From the NCBI RefSeq assembly GCF_002008345.1, contig NZ_MRAE01000005.1, positions 62,001-126,000 of the forward strand: a stretch of DNA of 64,000 nucleotides, read 5' to 3'. This document shows, piece after piece, positions 49,192-57,549 of the stretch; positions within the stretch are counted from its first letter, which is position 1; each line of letters begins with the position of its first letter. A model generated the notes under the pieces. The model saw only the letters and a program-made list of their open reading frames with translations, did no database searches and had not been told where the DNA came from. Made by a program: the position numbers and the translations under genes. This DNA is from Clostridium tepidum (GTDB lineage Bacteria > Bacillota > Clostridia > Clostridiales > Clostridiaceae).

Positions 49192-49220
49192 CCGTATGCA
49201 GTAATGCATACGGTTTTAAT
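49192..49220 (+). terminator. Terminator after EIIC
   Basis: CCGTATGCA GTAA TGCATACGG followed by TTTTAATTT, 23 nt after the EIIC stop. Confidence 0.9.
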
Positions 49221-49291
49221 TTATTATTTTTTGCATAAAACTGATAAGTTACAATATAATGTATTTAAGGATATACTTAGGAGGCGAGCTA

Positions 49292-52027
49292 ATGAGTAAA
49301 ATTGATGAGATTTACGAGACTTTAGTTCAAATAGAATCACAAAAGGGAGAAGGTATTTCTGCGGCTAGTTTGAGTGAATATATGAATTTAAATAGAGCTA
49401 ATGTAAGTAGGTATCTTAATCAATTAGCCAAAGCTAAAAGAGTAGAAAAGATACAAGGTAGACCTGTGTTATATCGTTCTTTAAAACATAAAAATACTGA
49501 AAATAAATATAATAAAAGAAATAGTTTAGATAAAATGATAGGTTCGGAATTAAGTCTTAATGTGGCAATACAGCAAGCAAAAGCTGCGATATTTTATCCT
49601 CCTAATGGACTTCATACTCTCATATTGGGAGAAACTGGAGTAGGTAAATCTATGTTTGCAGAACTTATGTATAATTTTGCTAAAGAGTCTGGAATGATAA
49701 AAAAGGATGCACCATTTATAAGATTTAATTGTGCAGATTATGCAGATAATCCTCAATTAGTAGTAGGACAAATATTTGGGGTTAAGAAAGGAGCTTATAC
49801 AGGAGCTGAACACGAAAAAGACGGATTATTGAAGAAAGCTGATGGTGGAATTTTATTTTTGGATGAAATTCATAGATTATCTCCTCAAGGACAAGAAATA
49901 CTTTTTACTTATATAGATAAAGGATATTTTAGAAAATTAGGGGATACAGAAAACTTGATAAAAGTTCAAGTGCAGATTATTGCTGCAACTACAGAGGATC
50001 CACAATCCTATCTTTTGAAAACATTTACTAGAAGAATGCCTATGATAATAAATATTCCACCTTTAAGAGAGCGTACTATGAATGAGAGGTATTATTTAAT
50101 TCAAAAATTTATAACTATGGAGTCTAAAAGGTTAGAAAAAAATATTTATATGGATAAGAATGCATTAATATCTTTTTTATTATATGATTGTCCAAATAAT
50201 ATAGGACAGTTAAAAAGTGATATACAATTATCCTGTGCAAAAGCTTTTTTAGATTATAAGAGCAAAAATTCAAAGTATATATTTATTAAACAGGGTGATT
50301 TGCCTAAAAATGTAAAAAGAGGATTTATGAAAATTAAACAATATAGAGAAAAAGTAAATAGTCTATTAAATGAAAAGCGAGATATATTAGTATTTTATTA
50401 TGATAGTGATATTGAAGACAATATTTTAAATCAATCAGAAGAATGTAATAAAAATAGTTATTTTTATGATTTAATTGAAAAAAAATTTACTACACTAAAA
50501 AATCAAGGAATAGATGAAAAAGATATAAATGATATATTGAACATAGATATAGAATCTCATTTTGAAAAATATATGAGTAATTTGTCGCAAAATTTTAGAA
50601 AAGAAGAAATAAGAAAGGTAGTAGGTAATGATATAGTAAATGTTGTAGATAAAATTTTAAATATTGCACAAAGAAAATTGAACAAAGAATTTGATGAAAA
50701 AGTTTATTTCGGTTTGGCACTACATCTACAACAAAGTATTGAAAGAATTAGACAAGGTCATAGTATTTATCATCCTAAATTAAATTTTATAAGATTACAA
50801 TATGGGAATGAATTTATGGTAGCTATAGAAATAGCAAAAATAATAGATAGTAAATTTAATATAGAAACTCCATTAGATGAGATAGGGTATTTGACTATGT
50901 TTTTAGCTTCGAATCAATATGAAAATATTACAAATAGGCAAAAAAAAGTAGGCGTACTTGTAATAATGCATGGAAAATCTACAGCTAGTAGTATGGTACA
51001 AGTATCAAATGAGTTATTAGGAGAAGATTGTGCAAAGGCTTTAGATATGCCTTTGAGTATGAAAGTAGAAGATATGTATGAAATTGCAAAACTTAAGATT
51101 AAAGAATTAGATGCTGGAAAAGGAGTTATTCTTTTAGTGGATATGGGTTCCCTTAATAATTTTGGGAACATGGTTGCAGAAGAAATAGGAATAAAAGTGA
51201 GAACAATAGATATGGTAAGTACCGCAATAGTAATAGAGGCTTGTAGAAAATCATTATTAGGAGAAGAACTAGATTATATATATAATTCTTGTAAAGAATT
51301 AAGTCGATTTAGAACTCAGGTAAAATATGAATCTATATCGAAGTATAAAAATTTAAGTAAAACTAAAGGAACAAAAAAGTTCTTAATAATAACAGCGTGT
51401 TTTACAGGACACGGTGGTGCAGAAAGAATAAAGGATATAATATTAAGTTCAATAAAAGAAAATTCAAAATTAGACATAATACCTCTTAATATATTAGACA
51501 AAAAAGAGTTTGTAACTAATGTAGAAAATCTTAGTAAACACTATAAAGTTATTGCAATAATTGGTACAGTAAATATTTTTATGAAGGGGATACCTTTTAT
51601 ACCAGCAACAGAAATTTTAAGTGGATATGGGATAAAAAAATTAAAGGAATTAATTGATAAAGAAAAGTGTTTTTATAAAATAAAGAATTCAATACAAGAT
51701 CATATAAATTTAGAGGATTCAGATAAGTTAGTTGAACTTATAACGGATACTATTGAGATAATAGAAAAAAATTTAAATATCAAACTTTCTAATGATGTAA
51801 AGATAGGTATAATACTTCATATTAGTTTTATGGTAGATAAGATAAAAAATGGTGGCTTGGAAAATAACTTTGAAAATTTGATAGAGTATAAGGAAAAGTA
51901 TAAAAATGAGTTTAAATTAGTAAAAAAAAGTTTCATGAATATAGAGCAAACTTATGATATAGCTATAGGAGATAGTGAGAAGGCTTATATATTAAAAATG
52001 TTTGTTAATAATGATGTAAGTGTGTAA
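49292..52027 (+). CDS. LevR/MtlR-type sigma-54-dependent transcriptional activator with PRD and PTS domains
   Basis: A 911-residue regulator. A winged HTH covers about 1-70. The AAA+ sigma-54 activator domain (about 75-320) has Walker A GETGVGKS, the sigma-54-contacting loop as GAYTGAEHE (GAFTGA variant) and Walker B ILFLDEIHRL. PRD1 is near 440-535 (LALHLQQSIERI), an EIIA-Man-like domain near 550-680 (VIMHGKSTASSM, phosphorylatable His), an EIIB-like segment with Cys in LIITACFTGHGGAE near 700, and PRD2 near 800-890 (ILHISFMVDKI). PTS phosphorylation should set its activity. ATG 49292 has AGGAGG 6 nt upstream. It probably acts on both sigma-54 promoters of the locus. Confidence 0.93.
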   Translation: MSKIDEIYETLVQIESQKGEGISAASLSEYMNLNRANVSRYLNQLAKAKRVEKIQGRPVLYRSLKHKNTENKYNKRNSLDKMIGSELSLNVAIQQAKAAIFYPPNGLHTLILGETGVGKSMFAELMYNFAKESGMIKKDAPFIRFNCADYADNPQLVVGQIFGVKKGAYTGAEHEKDGLLKKADGGILFLDEIHRLSPQGQEILFTYIDKGYFRKLGDTENLIKVQVQIIAATTEDPQSYLLKTFTRRMPMIINIPPLRERTMNERYYLIQKFITMESKRLEKNIYMDKNALISFLLYDCPNNIGQLKSDIQLSCAKAFLDYKSKNSKYIFIKQGDLPKNVKRGFMKIKQYREKVNSLLNEKRDILVFYYDSDIEDNILNQSEECNKNSYFYDLIEKKFTTLKNQGIDEKDINDILNIDIESHFEKYMSNLSQNFRKEEIRKVVGNDIVNVVDKILNIAQRKLNKEFDEKVYFGLALHLQQSIERIRQGHSIYHPKLNFIRLQYGNEFMVAIEIAKIIDSKFNIETPLDEIGYLTMFLASNQYENITNRQKKVGVLVIMHGKSTASSMVQVSNELLGEDCAKALDMPLSMKVEDMYEIAKLKIKELDAGKGVILLVDMGSLNNFGNMVAEEIGIKVRTIDMVSTAIVIEACRKSLLGEELDYIYNSCKELSRFRTQVKYESISKYKNLSKTKGTKKFLIITACFTGHGGAERIKDIILSSIKENSKLDIIPLNILDKKEFVTNVENLSKHYKVIAIIGTVNIFMKGIPFIPATEILSGYGIKKLKELIDKEKCFYKIKNSIQDHINLEDSDKLVELITDTIEIIEKNLNIKLSNDVKIGIILHISFMVDKIKNGGLENNFENLIEYKEKYKNEFKLVKKSFMNIEQTYDIAIGDSEKAYILKMFVNNDVSV

Positions 52028-52047
52028 TTAGATATACACACTTTTTT
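52022..52047 (+). promoter_or_regulatory. Hairpin/palindrome after the regulator: terminator and possible second UAS
   Basis: GTGTAATTAGATATACAC (52022-52039), extended by GT/AC on each side and followed by TTTTTTG, fits a terminator for the regulator gene. It also resembles the GTGTA-N7-TACAC palindrome at 46331 and lies 41 bp upstream of the second -24 box. A double role is inference. Confidence 0.6.
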
Positions 52048-52080
52048 GTTGCAAATGCTTACTTATGGTATATATATAAT

Positions 52081-52096
52081 TGGCATGCAATTTGCT
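52081..52096 (+). promoter_or_regulatory. Sigma-54 promoter of the EIIB-EIIA-kinase operon
   Basis: TGGCAT N5 TTGCT with GG (52082-52083) and GC (52094-52095) ten bases apart. The first six bases, the TTGCT and the preceding T are the same as in the promoter at 46415. Confidence 0.85.
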
Positions 52097-52140
52097 ATAA
52101 ATATAATAAGAATTATGATAAGGATTAAGGGGGACTTTAA

Positions 52141-52452
52141 ATGAAAAATATTTTATTAGTTTGTTGTGCAGGAATGTCTACAAGTTTGTTAGTGACAAAA
52201 ATGAATTCGGTAGCTACTAAAAAGGGAATAGATGTTAAGATAAATGCTGTTTCAGAATCAGAATTAAAAAAACATATTGACAATGTAGATGTAATTTTAC
52301 TTGGACCTCAAGTAAGATATTTATTAAATCAAGTAAGAGAGCAAGTAAAATCAAAGGGAATAAATGTAGACGTTATAAATAGTATGGATTATGGAACTAT
52401 GAATGGTGAAAAAGTTTTAAATTTTGCACTAGATTTAATTGATAAGAAATAG
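52141..52452 (+). CDS. PTS transporter subunit EIIB, lactose/cellobiose family
   Basis: A 103-residue cytoplasmic phosphocarrier. The active-site Cys lies in LLVCCAGMSTSLLVTKM (residue 8 or 9), followed by the phosphate-binding loop. VILLGPQVRYLLNQV is typical of the cellobiose family. It passes phosphate from EIIA to the sugar bound by EIIC. GGGGG lies upstream. Confidence 0.95.
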   Translation: MKNILLVCCAGMSTSLLVTKMNSVATKKGIDVKINAVSESELKKHIDNVDVILLGPQVRYLLNQVREQVKSKGINVDVINSMDYGTMNGEKVLNFALDLIDKK

Positions 52453-52545
52453 TATATTGCTTTTTACTATAAAAAAGTTTAATACAAAAATATAAATGAG
52501 ATAAAAAATTTATTTATAAAAACGAGGATAGGGGTGAATTTCAGT

Positions 52546-52842
52546 ATGGAAGAAATGATATTAAATATTATAACTCATAGTGGAGAAGCTAGAACTTGTG
52601 CAATGGAAGCAATACAATATGCTAAAAAGGGAGAGTTTGATAAGGCTAAAGAATCTATAGAAAAATCTAAAGAAGAATTAGGTCATGCACATAGTTATCA
52701 GACCAATTTAATACAAGAAGAAGCAGCTGGTAATAAGGCTGAAATATCACTATTATTAATTCATGCACAAGATCATTTGATGACTGCTATGACATTAAAA
52801 GATCTTGCTATTGAATTAATTGAGGTTTATACAAGATTATAA
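52546..52842 (+). CDS. PTS transporter subunit EIIA, lactose/cellobiose family
   Basis: A 98-residue helical-bundle phosphocarrier with the conserved LLIHAQDHLMTAM motif (phosphorylated His near residue 73-77) and GEARTCAMEAI at the N-terminus. ATG 52546 lies 9 nt after AGGGGTG; an in-frame GTG at 52534 is part of that ribosome binding site. The kinase gene follows at 35 nt. Confidence 0.94.
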   Translation: MEEMILNIITHSGEARTCAMEAIQYAKKGEFDKAKESIEKSKEELGHAHSYQTNLIQEEAAGNKAEISLLLIHAQDHLMTAMTLKDLAIELIEVYTRL

Positions 52843-52876
52843 ATTATTGAGTTCTTATAATATAGGAGGCTATGAT

Positions 52877-53773
52877 ATGGATTATATAATAGGTGTAGAT
52901 GCTGGAGGGACAAAAACCGAAACGATAGCCTATAACTTAAAAGGAGATGAATTAGTAAGAAAAGTAACTGGATTTGGAAATTTAGTATTAAATGAAAAAG
53001 AAGCAATAAATAATATATGCAATTCAATAAAAACTTGTATGGATGAGCTTGGCAAGGAAGATTTAAAAAAGATATATATTGGTGCAGCTGGAATAGAAGT
53101 TTCTAATAATGCATATATATTAGAAAAAAATATAAAAGAAAATTTTGGTAAAGATGTGCTAATAGTAAATGATGGAGAATTAGCATTAAAAGCAGTTTTA
53201 AAAGGGCAAGATGGGATATTAACTATAGCTGGTACTGGATCTATATGTATAGGAATTAAAAACGATATTAAAGATAAATGTGGTGGATGGGGACATTTAT
53301 TAGGAGATGAGGGTAGCGGATATTCTATTGCTATAAAATCGTTAAAAAGAATGATTTATGAGGAGGAATTAAACCTAAAGAAAAGCAAATTACATGAAGA
53401 AATTTTAAAAGAATTAAATATAGAAAATATAGATCATATATGCTCATTTGTTTATTCTTCTACAAAAGATAAAATAGCTTCCCTAACTACATTAATATCC
53501 AAATTAGCAGAAGAAGGAGAAGAAAATGCAATATTTATACTAAAAAAGGAAGGAGAAGCTTTAGGAAAAATAACAGAAAGAGTATATAATAGATTGAATT
53601 TTAATAATAAATATTCAATAGGAATAAAGGGAAGTGTTATAGAAAAATCCAAAGTTTTAAGACAAGCTTTTAAAGAGTATATAGTAGATAATTTAGGCAA
53701 AATAGCCATAGTACAAGACGATACATCACCTACTAAAGGAGCTTATTATATGTATTTGAAGGAGTTAATATAA
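52877..53773 (+). CDS. BadF/BcrA-type ATPase family sugar kinase (GlcNAc/MurNAc kinase-like)
   Basis: A 298-residue ASKHA-fold protein. N-terminal IIGVDAGGTKTETIAYN is the phosphate-1 motif, LTIAGTGSICIGI is phosphate-2 and GGWGHLLGDEGSGYSIAIKSL is the sugar and connect region. It resembles the GlcNAc/MurNAc kinase MurK described in C. acetobutylicum. In this locus it would phosphorylate the free sugar left after the PTS-phosphorylated disaccharide is split. ATG 52877 has AGGAGG 7 nt upstream. Confidence 0.85.
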   Translation: MDYIIGVDAGGTKTETIAYNLKGDELVRKVTGFGNLVLNEKEAINNICNSIKTCMDELGKEDLKKIYIGAAGIEVSNNAYILEKNIKENFGKDVLIVNDGELALKAVLKGQDGILTIAGTGSICIGIKNDIKDKCGGWGHLLGDEGSGYSIAIKSLKRMIYEEELNLKKSKLHEEILKELNIENIDHICSFVYSSTKDKIASLTTLISKLAEEGEENAIFILKKEGEALGKITERVYNRLNFNNKYSIGIKGSVIEKSKVLRQAFKEYIVDNLGKIAIVQDDTSPTKGAYYMYLKELI

Positions 53774-54004
53774 GTTTTAAAAGTAAATTCTATAGTTAAG
53801 AGTATCTTATGGAAATAATGAAAGTATATCTTAGAATAGATTTATTTTAGAATATAAATTTATAATAAGAATTATAAATATTATTAAAGAAGTGGATAAA
53901 ATTTTAGAATTCAAATATTGTCTTTATAATAATGAGTATAATTTGGAAATATAATACAACTATTTTTGGTATAAAGGTAAATAATAAATTTTGGAGGGAA
54001 TTAT
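53774..54004. other. Non-coding gap before the MupG-family gene
   Basis: 230 bp of A+T-rich sequence. I see no hairpin terminator and no sigma-54 motif, so read-through from the kinase gene or an unrecognised promoter must serve the next gene. Confidence 0.4.
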
Positions 54005-55090
54005 GTGAGAAATTTAGGAATATCTATATATCCATCAAATTCAAATGTTGAAGAAATAAAAGAATATATATCACTTGCGGCAAAGTATGGGTTTAAAAGA
54101 ATTTTTACTTGTTTAATATCTTCAGAGGATAATGATATAGATAATGTTATTAATAAATTTAAAGATATAATTCAATTTGCTAATGAAAAAGGAATGTCAG
54201 TTGTTGGGGACGTTGAACCAAAAGTATTTGAAAAATTTAAAACGTCTTATTCAGATTTATCTGTTTTTAAGGATATGGGATTTTATGGTATAAGGTTAGA
54301 CTTAGGGTTTAGTGGAATTGAAGAATCTATAATGTCCTTTAATAAGTATGGAATAAAAGTAGAATTGAATATGAGCAATGGCACAAAATATATAGACAAT
54401 ATATTAACGTATAAGCCTAACTTAGAAAATATATTAGGGTGTCATAATTTTTATCCTCATAGATATACTGGATTAAGTTATGATCATTTTATAAAGTGCA
54501 GTAAACAATTTAAAGATTTAGGAATAAGAACAGCAGCATTTGTAAGTTCAAATAAAGCAGATCACGGACCATGGCCTGTATCAGAAGGGTTAAGCACGTT
54601 AGAAATGCATAGAGAATTACCTATAGCAGTTCAAGCTAAGCATTTGTTTGCTACAGGGCTTATAGATGATGTTATTATTGCGAATGCTTTTGCTTCAGAA
54701 GAAGAACTAAAAGCATTAAGCAAAATTAATAAAAATATGTTGGAATTTAAAGTTAAGCTTGTGGACGAAATTCCTGAGGTTGAAAAAAGAATAATTTTTG
54801 ATGAATTTCATTTCAATAGAGGAGATGTATCTGATTATATGATAAGATCCACTCAAAGCAGAGTTAAATATAAAGATCATGAGTTTAAAGCTTTTAATAC
54901 TGTAGATATTAAAAGAGGCGATATACTTATAGAATCTTCGTTATATAAAAGGTATGCTGGAGAATTGCAAATTGCTCTTAAGGATATGAAAAATTCAGGC
55001 AAAACTAATGTAGCAGGAAGAATAGTAGATGAGGAAATTTTTCTTATTGATTATTTAGAGCCTTGGGAGAAATTTGGTTTTAACATATAA
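54005..55090 (+). CDS. MupG-family (DUF871) TIM-barrel glycosidase
   Basis: A 361-residue protein of the DUF871 family, whose characterised member MupG is a 6-phospho-N-acetylmuramidase in S. aureus. The N-terminal barrel begins NLGISIYPSNSNVEEIKEYI and contains VVGDVEPKVF, GIRLDLGFSG and CHNFYPHRYTGLSYDHF. The C-terminal beta domain contains EFHFNRGDVSDYMIRST and NVAGRIVDEEIFLIDYLEPW. GTG start: the ATG at 54003 is immediately followed by TGA, and GGAGGGA is well placed for GTG 54005. No murQ etherase is nearby, so the substrate may not be a MurNAc compound. Confidence 0.88.
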   Translation: MRNLGISIYPSNSNVEEIKEYISLAAKYGFKRIFTCLISSEDNDIDNVINKFKDIIQFANEKGMSVVGDVEPKVFEKFKTSYSDLSVFKDMGFYGIRLDLGFSGIEESIMSFNKYGIKVELNMSNGTKYIDNILTYKPNLENILGCHNFYPHRYTGLSYDHFIKCSKQFKDLGIRTAAFVSSNKADHGPWPVSEGLSTLEMHRELPIAVQAKHLFATGLIDDVIIANAFASEEELKALSKINKNMLEFKVKLVDEIPEVEKRIIFDEFHFNRGDVSDYMIRSTQSRVKYKDHEFKAFNTVDIKRGDILIESSLYKRYAGELQIALKDMKNSGKTNVAGRIVDEEIFLIDYLEPWEKFGFNI

Positions 55091-55136
55091 TCAAAAGAAA
55101 ATAAGATTTTTTAAAAAACTATATTATATTGAAACA

Positions 55137-55174
55137 GCCCAGTAAAAGTGTAAGAATACTTTTACTGGGCATTA
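55137..55174 (+). terminator. Terminator after the MupG-family gene
   Basis: GCCCAGTAAAAGT ... ACTTTTACTGGGC is a 13-bp perfect stem. The T tail is weak. Confidence 0.75.
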
Positions 55175-55179
55175 TTGTC

Positions 55180-55339
55180 TACAAAGAAAACCACCTGTTA
55201 TGCAGGTGTATTCAGAAAAGCTTAAGCGTTGAAAAAAATATCTCACTTTGATAAAATAGATATGGCTTCGCCAGTCAATCTAAAATCAAAGGAGGCATTG
55301 CTTAAGATGGATAATAATAGTAGGAATTTATTTATTTGA
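55180..55339 (+). mobile_element. IS200/IS605-type remnant: left end and first codons of tnpA
   Basis: Contains a subterminal hairpin (CACCTG TTATG CAGGTG, 55191-55207), the IS-like leader (TATTCAGAAAAGCTTAAGCG), an AGGAGG at 55290-55295 and an ATG at 55307. The ATG opens MDNNS, the usual start of clostridial IS200 TnpA proteins, and then runs into unrelated sequence and TGA at 55337. The rest of the transposase and the right end are gone. Confidence 0.65.
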
Positions 55340-55377
55340 TATAAAATGAATTTAAAGTTAGATTTTAAAATATAATT

Positions 55378-56454
55378 TTACTCAAAACCAATACTCTTAA
55401 AGAATTCTTTATTCCTAAGTAAAGTTTCATTATTAGGGGAATAAGACAATGCTATTTCATTATGCTTATAGGATAGTTCTTTTTTACCTTGCTTATAATA
55501 GCAAACGCAAAGTTGAATATGAGGTAGCCAAGTCCAACAATCATCATTAAAAAATCCCCAACTATTTTTAGGACGTTCTAATTTAGTAGCTAATTCATAC
55601 CAAAATATTGCATTATTTAAATTATTTTCATTTAAAAAGTATCTACCTAATTTACAACAGAACTCTGCTCTTGGTTTATCATAATTAAAGGAGTAATAAC
55701 AATATTTTTTAGCATTAAAGGAATCTTTTATATAATTGTAGTAATCTGCTAATTTACCACATGCATTGATTTTATCTTCGTACCATCCACCATTCATTTT
55801 TAATAATTTTTTATATTGTTCTATAGCCTCTTCATATAATTTATGGTCATATAATTCATTACCGTAGTAAAATACATCTCTTGGAGAAAATTCATAATTT
55901 TCTTCTATCATTTTTTTATAGATATTTAAATTTCTATCAGCATCACGAGGTTTTACTTTATCATGAACTATAGCTATATCACTATCTAAAATTTTACCAT
56001 ATACTTGTAAATAATTATGGACTCTTCCATACCATTTAAAATTATTTTTTCGTTTAACAAGCCTATTTCTTCTGTAACTTAAAGCAGGTATACCATCTTT
56101 ATCTAGATTCATATTATAAAGCATAGTAACAGAATCTACAGATTTATCTAAGGTATATTTTAATTTCTTTAATTTTTCTTGATCTTCTTTTAGAATTATG
56201 TCATCAGCATCTAGATAAAATATATATTCTTTGGTAGCTTTACTAAAAGAAAAATTTCTTGCTGCTGCAAAATCTTGAATCCATTCGAAATCATAAATTT
56301 TATCTGTGAATTTTTTTGCAATTTCTTTGGTCCTATCAGTAGATCCTGTGTCTACTATTATAATTTCATCAACAAAATCTTTAGCACAGTTTAAACATCT
56401 TTCTAGTGTTATTTCCTCATCTTTTACAATCATGCATAAACTTATAGTTATCAT
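55378..56454 (-). CDS. Family 2 glycosyltransferase with TPR-like C-terminal region
   Basis: A 358-residue protein. GT-A domain (about 1-190): SLCMIVKDEEITLERCL, DEIIIVDTGSTDRTKEIA, the metal-binding DxD-type LDADD, and WYGRVHNYLQV. The C-terminal part (about 200-358) is made of helical pairs (FYYGNELYDHKLYEEAIEQYKKLL, AIFWYELATKL) resembling tetratricopeptide repeats. Such SunS-like transferases often glycosylate proteins. Lying beside candidate spore-surface genes, it may decorate one of them; this is inference. GAGGTG precedes the ATG. It is transcribed away from the next gene. Confidence 0.85.
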   Translation of the reverse strand: MITISLCMIVKDEEITLERCLNCAKDFVDEIIIVDTGSTDRTKEIAKKFTDKIYDFEWIQDFAAARNFSFSKATKEYIFYLDADDIILKEDQEKLKKLKYTLDKSVDSVTMLYNMNLDKDGIPALSYRRNRLVKRKNNFKWYGRVHNYLQVYGKILDSDIAIVHDKVKPRDADRNLNIYKKMIEENYEFSPRDVFYYGNELYDHKLYEEAIEQYKKLLKMNGGWYEDKINACGKLADYYNYIKDSFNAKKYCYYSFNYDKPRAEFCCKLGRYFLNENNLNNAIFWYELATKLERPKNSWGFFNDDCWTWLPHIQLCVCYYKQGKKELSYKHNEIALSYSPNNETLLRNKEFFKSIGFE

Positions 56455-56508
56455 TAAATCACCTCATATAATTTACTGTTTAATTATTAGTTAATTTATC
56501 AAAAAAGA

Positions 56509-56529
56509 ATATATATATATATATATATA
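56509..56529. repeat. (AT)n dinucleotide tract
   Basis: About ten uninterrupted AT units, 55 bp upstream of the glycosyltransferase start on the minus strand. Confidence 0.9.
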
Positions 56530-56707
56530 ATTGATAGCATTTTTTATATTCCACAAGGTTAAATATTTAAAAAGTTATCCTTATAATTAAAGCTTTATAT
56601 AAATTATGTTGAAAATATTATTTTCAATGATTCACATATAATATATGGTATGCAAATTCATTAAAATATGAGTACAGATATTGCAACATTTAGTTAGATA
56701 ATAGATA

Positions 56708-56735
56708 ACATTAATCAAATACAAATCATATAATA
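56708..56735 (+). promoter_or_regulatory. Sigma-K-like promoter of the two-module Cys-rich gene
   Basis: AC at 56708-56709, a 17-bp spacer, and CATATAATA at 56727-56735 (consensus CATAnnnTA), 60 bp before the start. Confidence 0.6.
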
Positions 56736-56794
56736 TAGTGATAACAAATAAGTTAAATTGCTAGTCTTAAATATTTGAAAGGATGTTGAGGTTT

Positions 56795-57382
56795 ATGCTA
56801 TGTTATAAAGATAGAAAAAAACTACAAGAAAAATTAGAAGAGTTATATTGCAATGATTGTGATATAATTATATGCGGATCTTGTTGCGATGCTGCAACTA
56901 GTATATGTGATTGTTGTGTAAATCCTATGGAAATTTTATTAAATCAATTAATAAATATTTTACCTGCTGCAGCTACAATACAAGTTACCCTTGATACAGG
57001 AGAAGTTCAGTCATTTCAAGTAAATCAAGTAGTATCAATAAATGATAGTATAATTAATATACAAAATACTAACTTTATATCAATTTGCAATATTTCAAGA
57101 GTTAGATGGAGAGATATAACTACTATAAGTCAACTTAATTTAGTACCAGCAGGATGCACTTGTGAAGAGTGTGATTGTTGTGAAAGACCATTGAGAGAAA
57201 ACTTAAGCAATTTTATAAATGAAAATATAGCACTACAGTTTGAAGGACAACAGGATCCTAACATTTCTCAAAGTTTAACAGTAAGAAGAGTTGGTCTTGG
57301 AATAGTAGTAGGAGAAAATGTAACTGATGGTGCTCCAGATGCATATTCAATTTGTAAAATTTCACGTTTTAATGCTATATAA
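56795..57382 (+). CDS. Cys-rich two-module protein, candidate spore coat/exosporium protein
   Basis: A 195-residue protein with no family I recognise. It is built from two similar modules. Each begins with a Cys-rich stretch (CNDCDIIICGSCCDA then CDCCVNP; and CTCEECDCCERP). A beta-rich domain of about 65 residues follows (NPMEILLNQLINIL ... ISICNISRV; RPLRENLSNFINEN ... YSICKISRF). There is no signal peptide. Cys clusters plus a sigma-K-like promoter suggest a late mother-cell spore-surface protein. ATG 56795 is chosen over 56783, which has no room for a ribosome binding site. Confidence 0.7.
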   Translation: MLCYKDRKKLQEKLEELYCNDCDIIICGSCCDAATSICDCCVNPMEILLNQLINILPAAATIQVTLDTGEVQSFQVNQVVSINDSIINIQNTNFISICNISRVRWRDITTISQLNLVPAGCTCEECDCCERPLRENLSNFINENIALQFEGQQDPNISQSLTVRRVGLGIVVGENVTDGAPDAYSICKISRFNAI

Positions 57383-57456
57383 AATTTAATGATAATTTAA
57401 AATAATTTATATATTTGTTTCAAATTAAAATTATAATAAAACTTATATAATAATTT

Positions 57457-57493
57457 AGCTCCTTGTATTTAATGAAATACGAGGAGCTTTTTA
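57457..57493. terminator. Bidirectional terminator
   Basis: AGCTCCTTGTATTT ... AAATACGAGGAGCT followed by TTTT, between two convergent genes. Confidence 0.85.
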
Positions 57494-57549
57494 AAAATCT
57501 AAATTAATTTTGAAGCAAAAAGAGTTTTTATACAAATTTTATAAAATGG

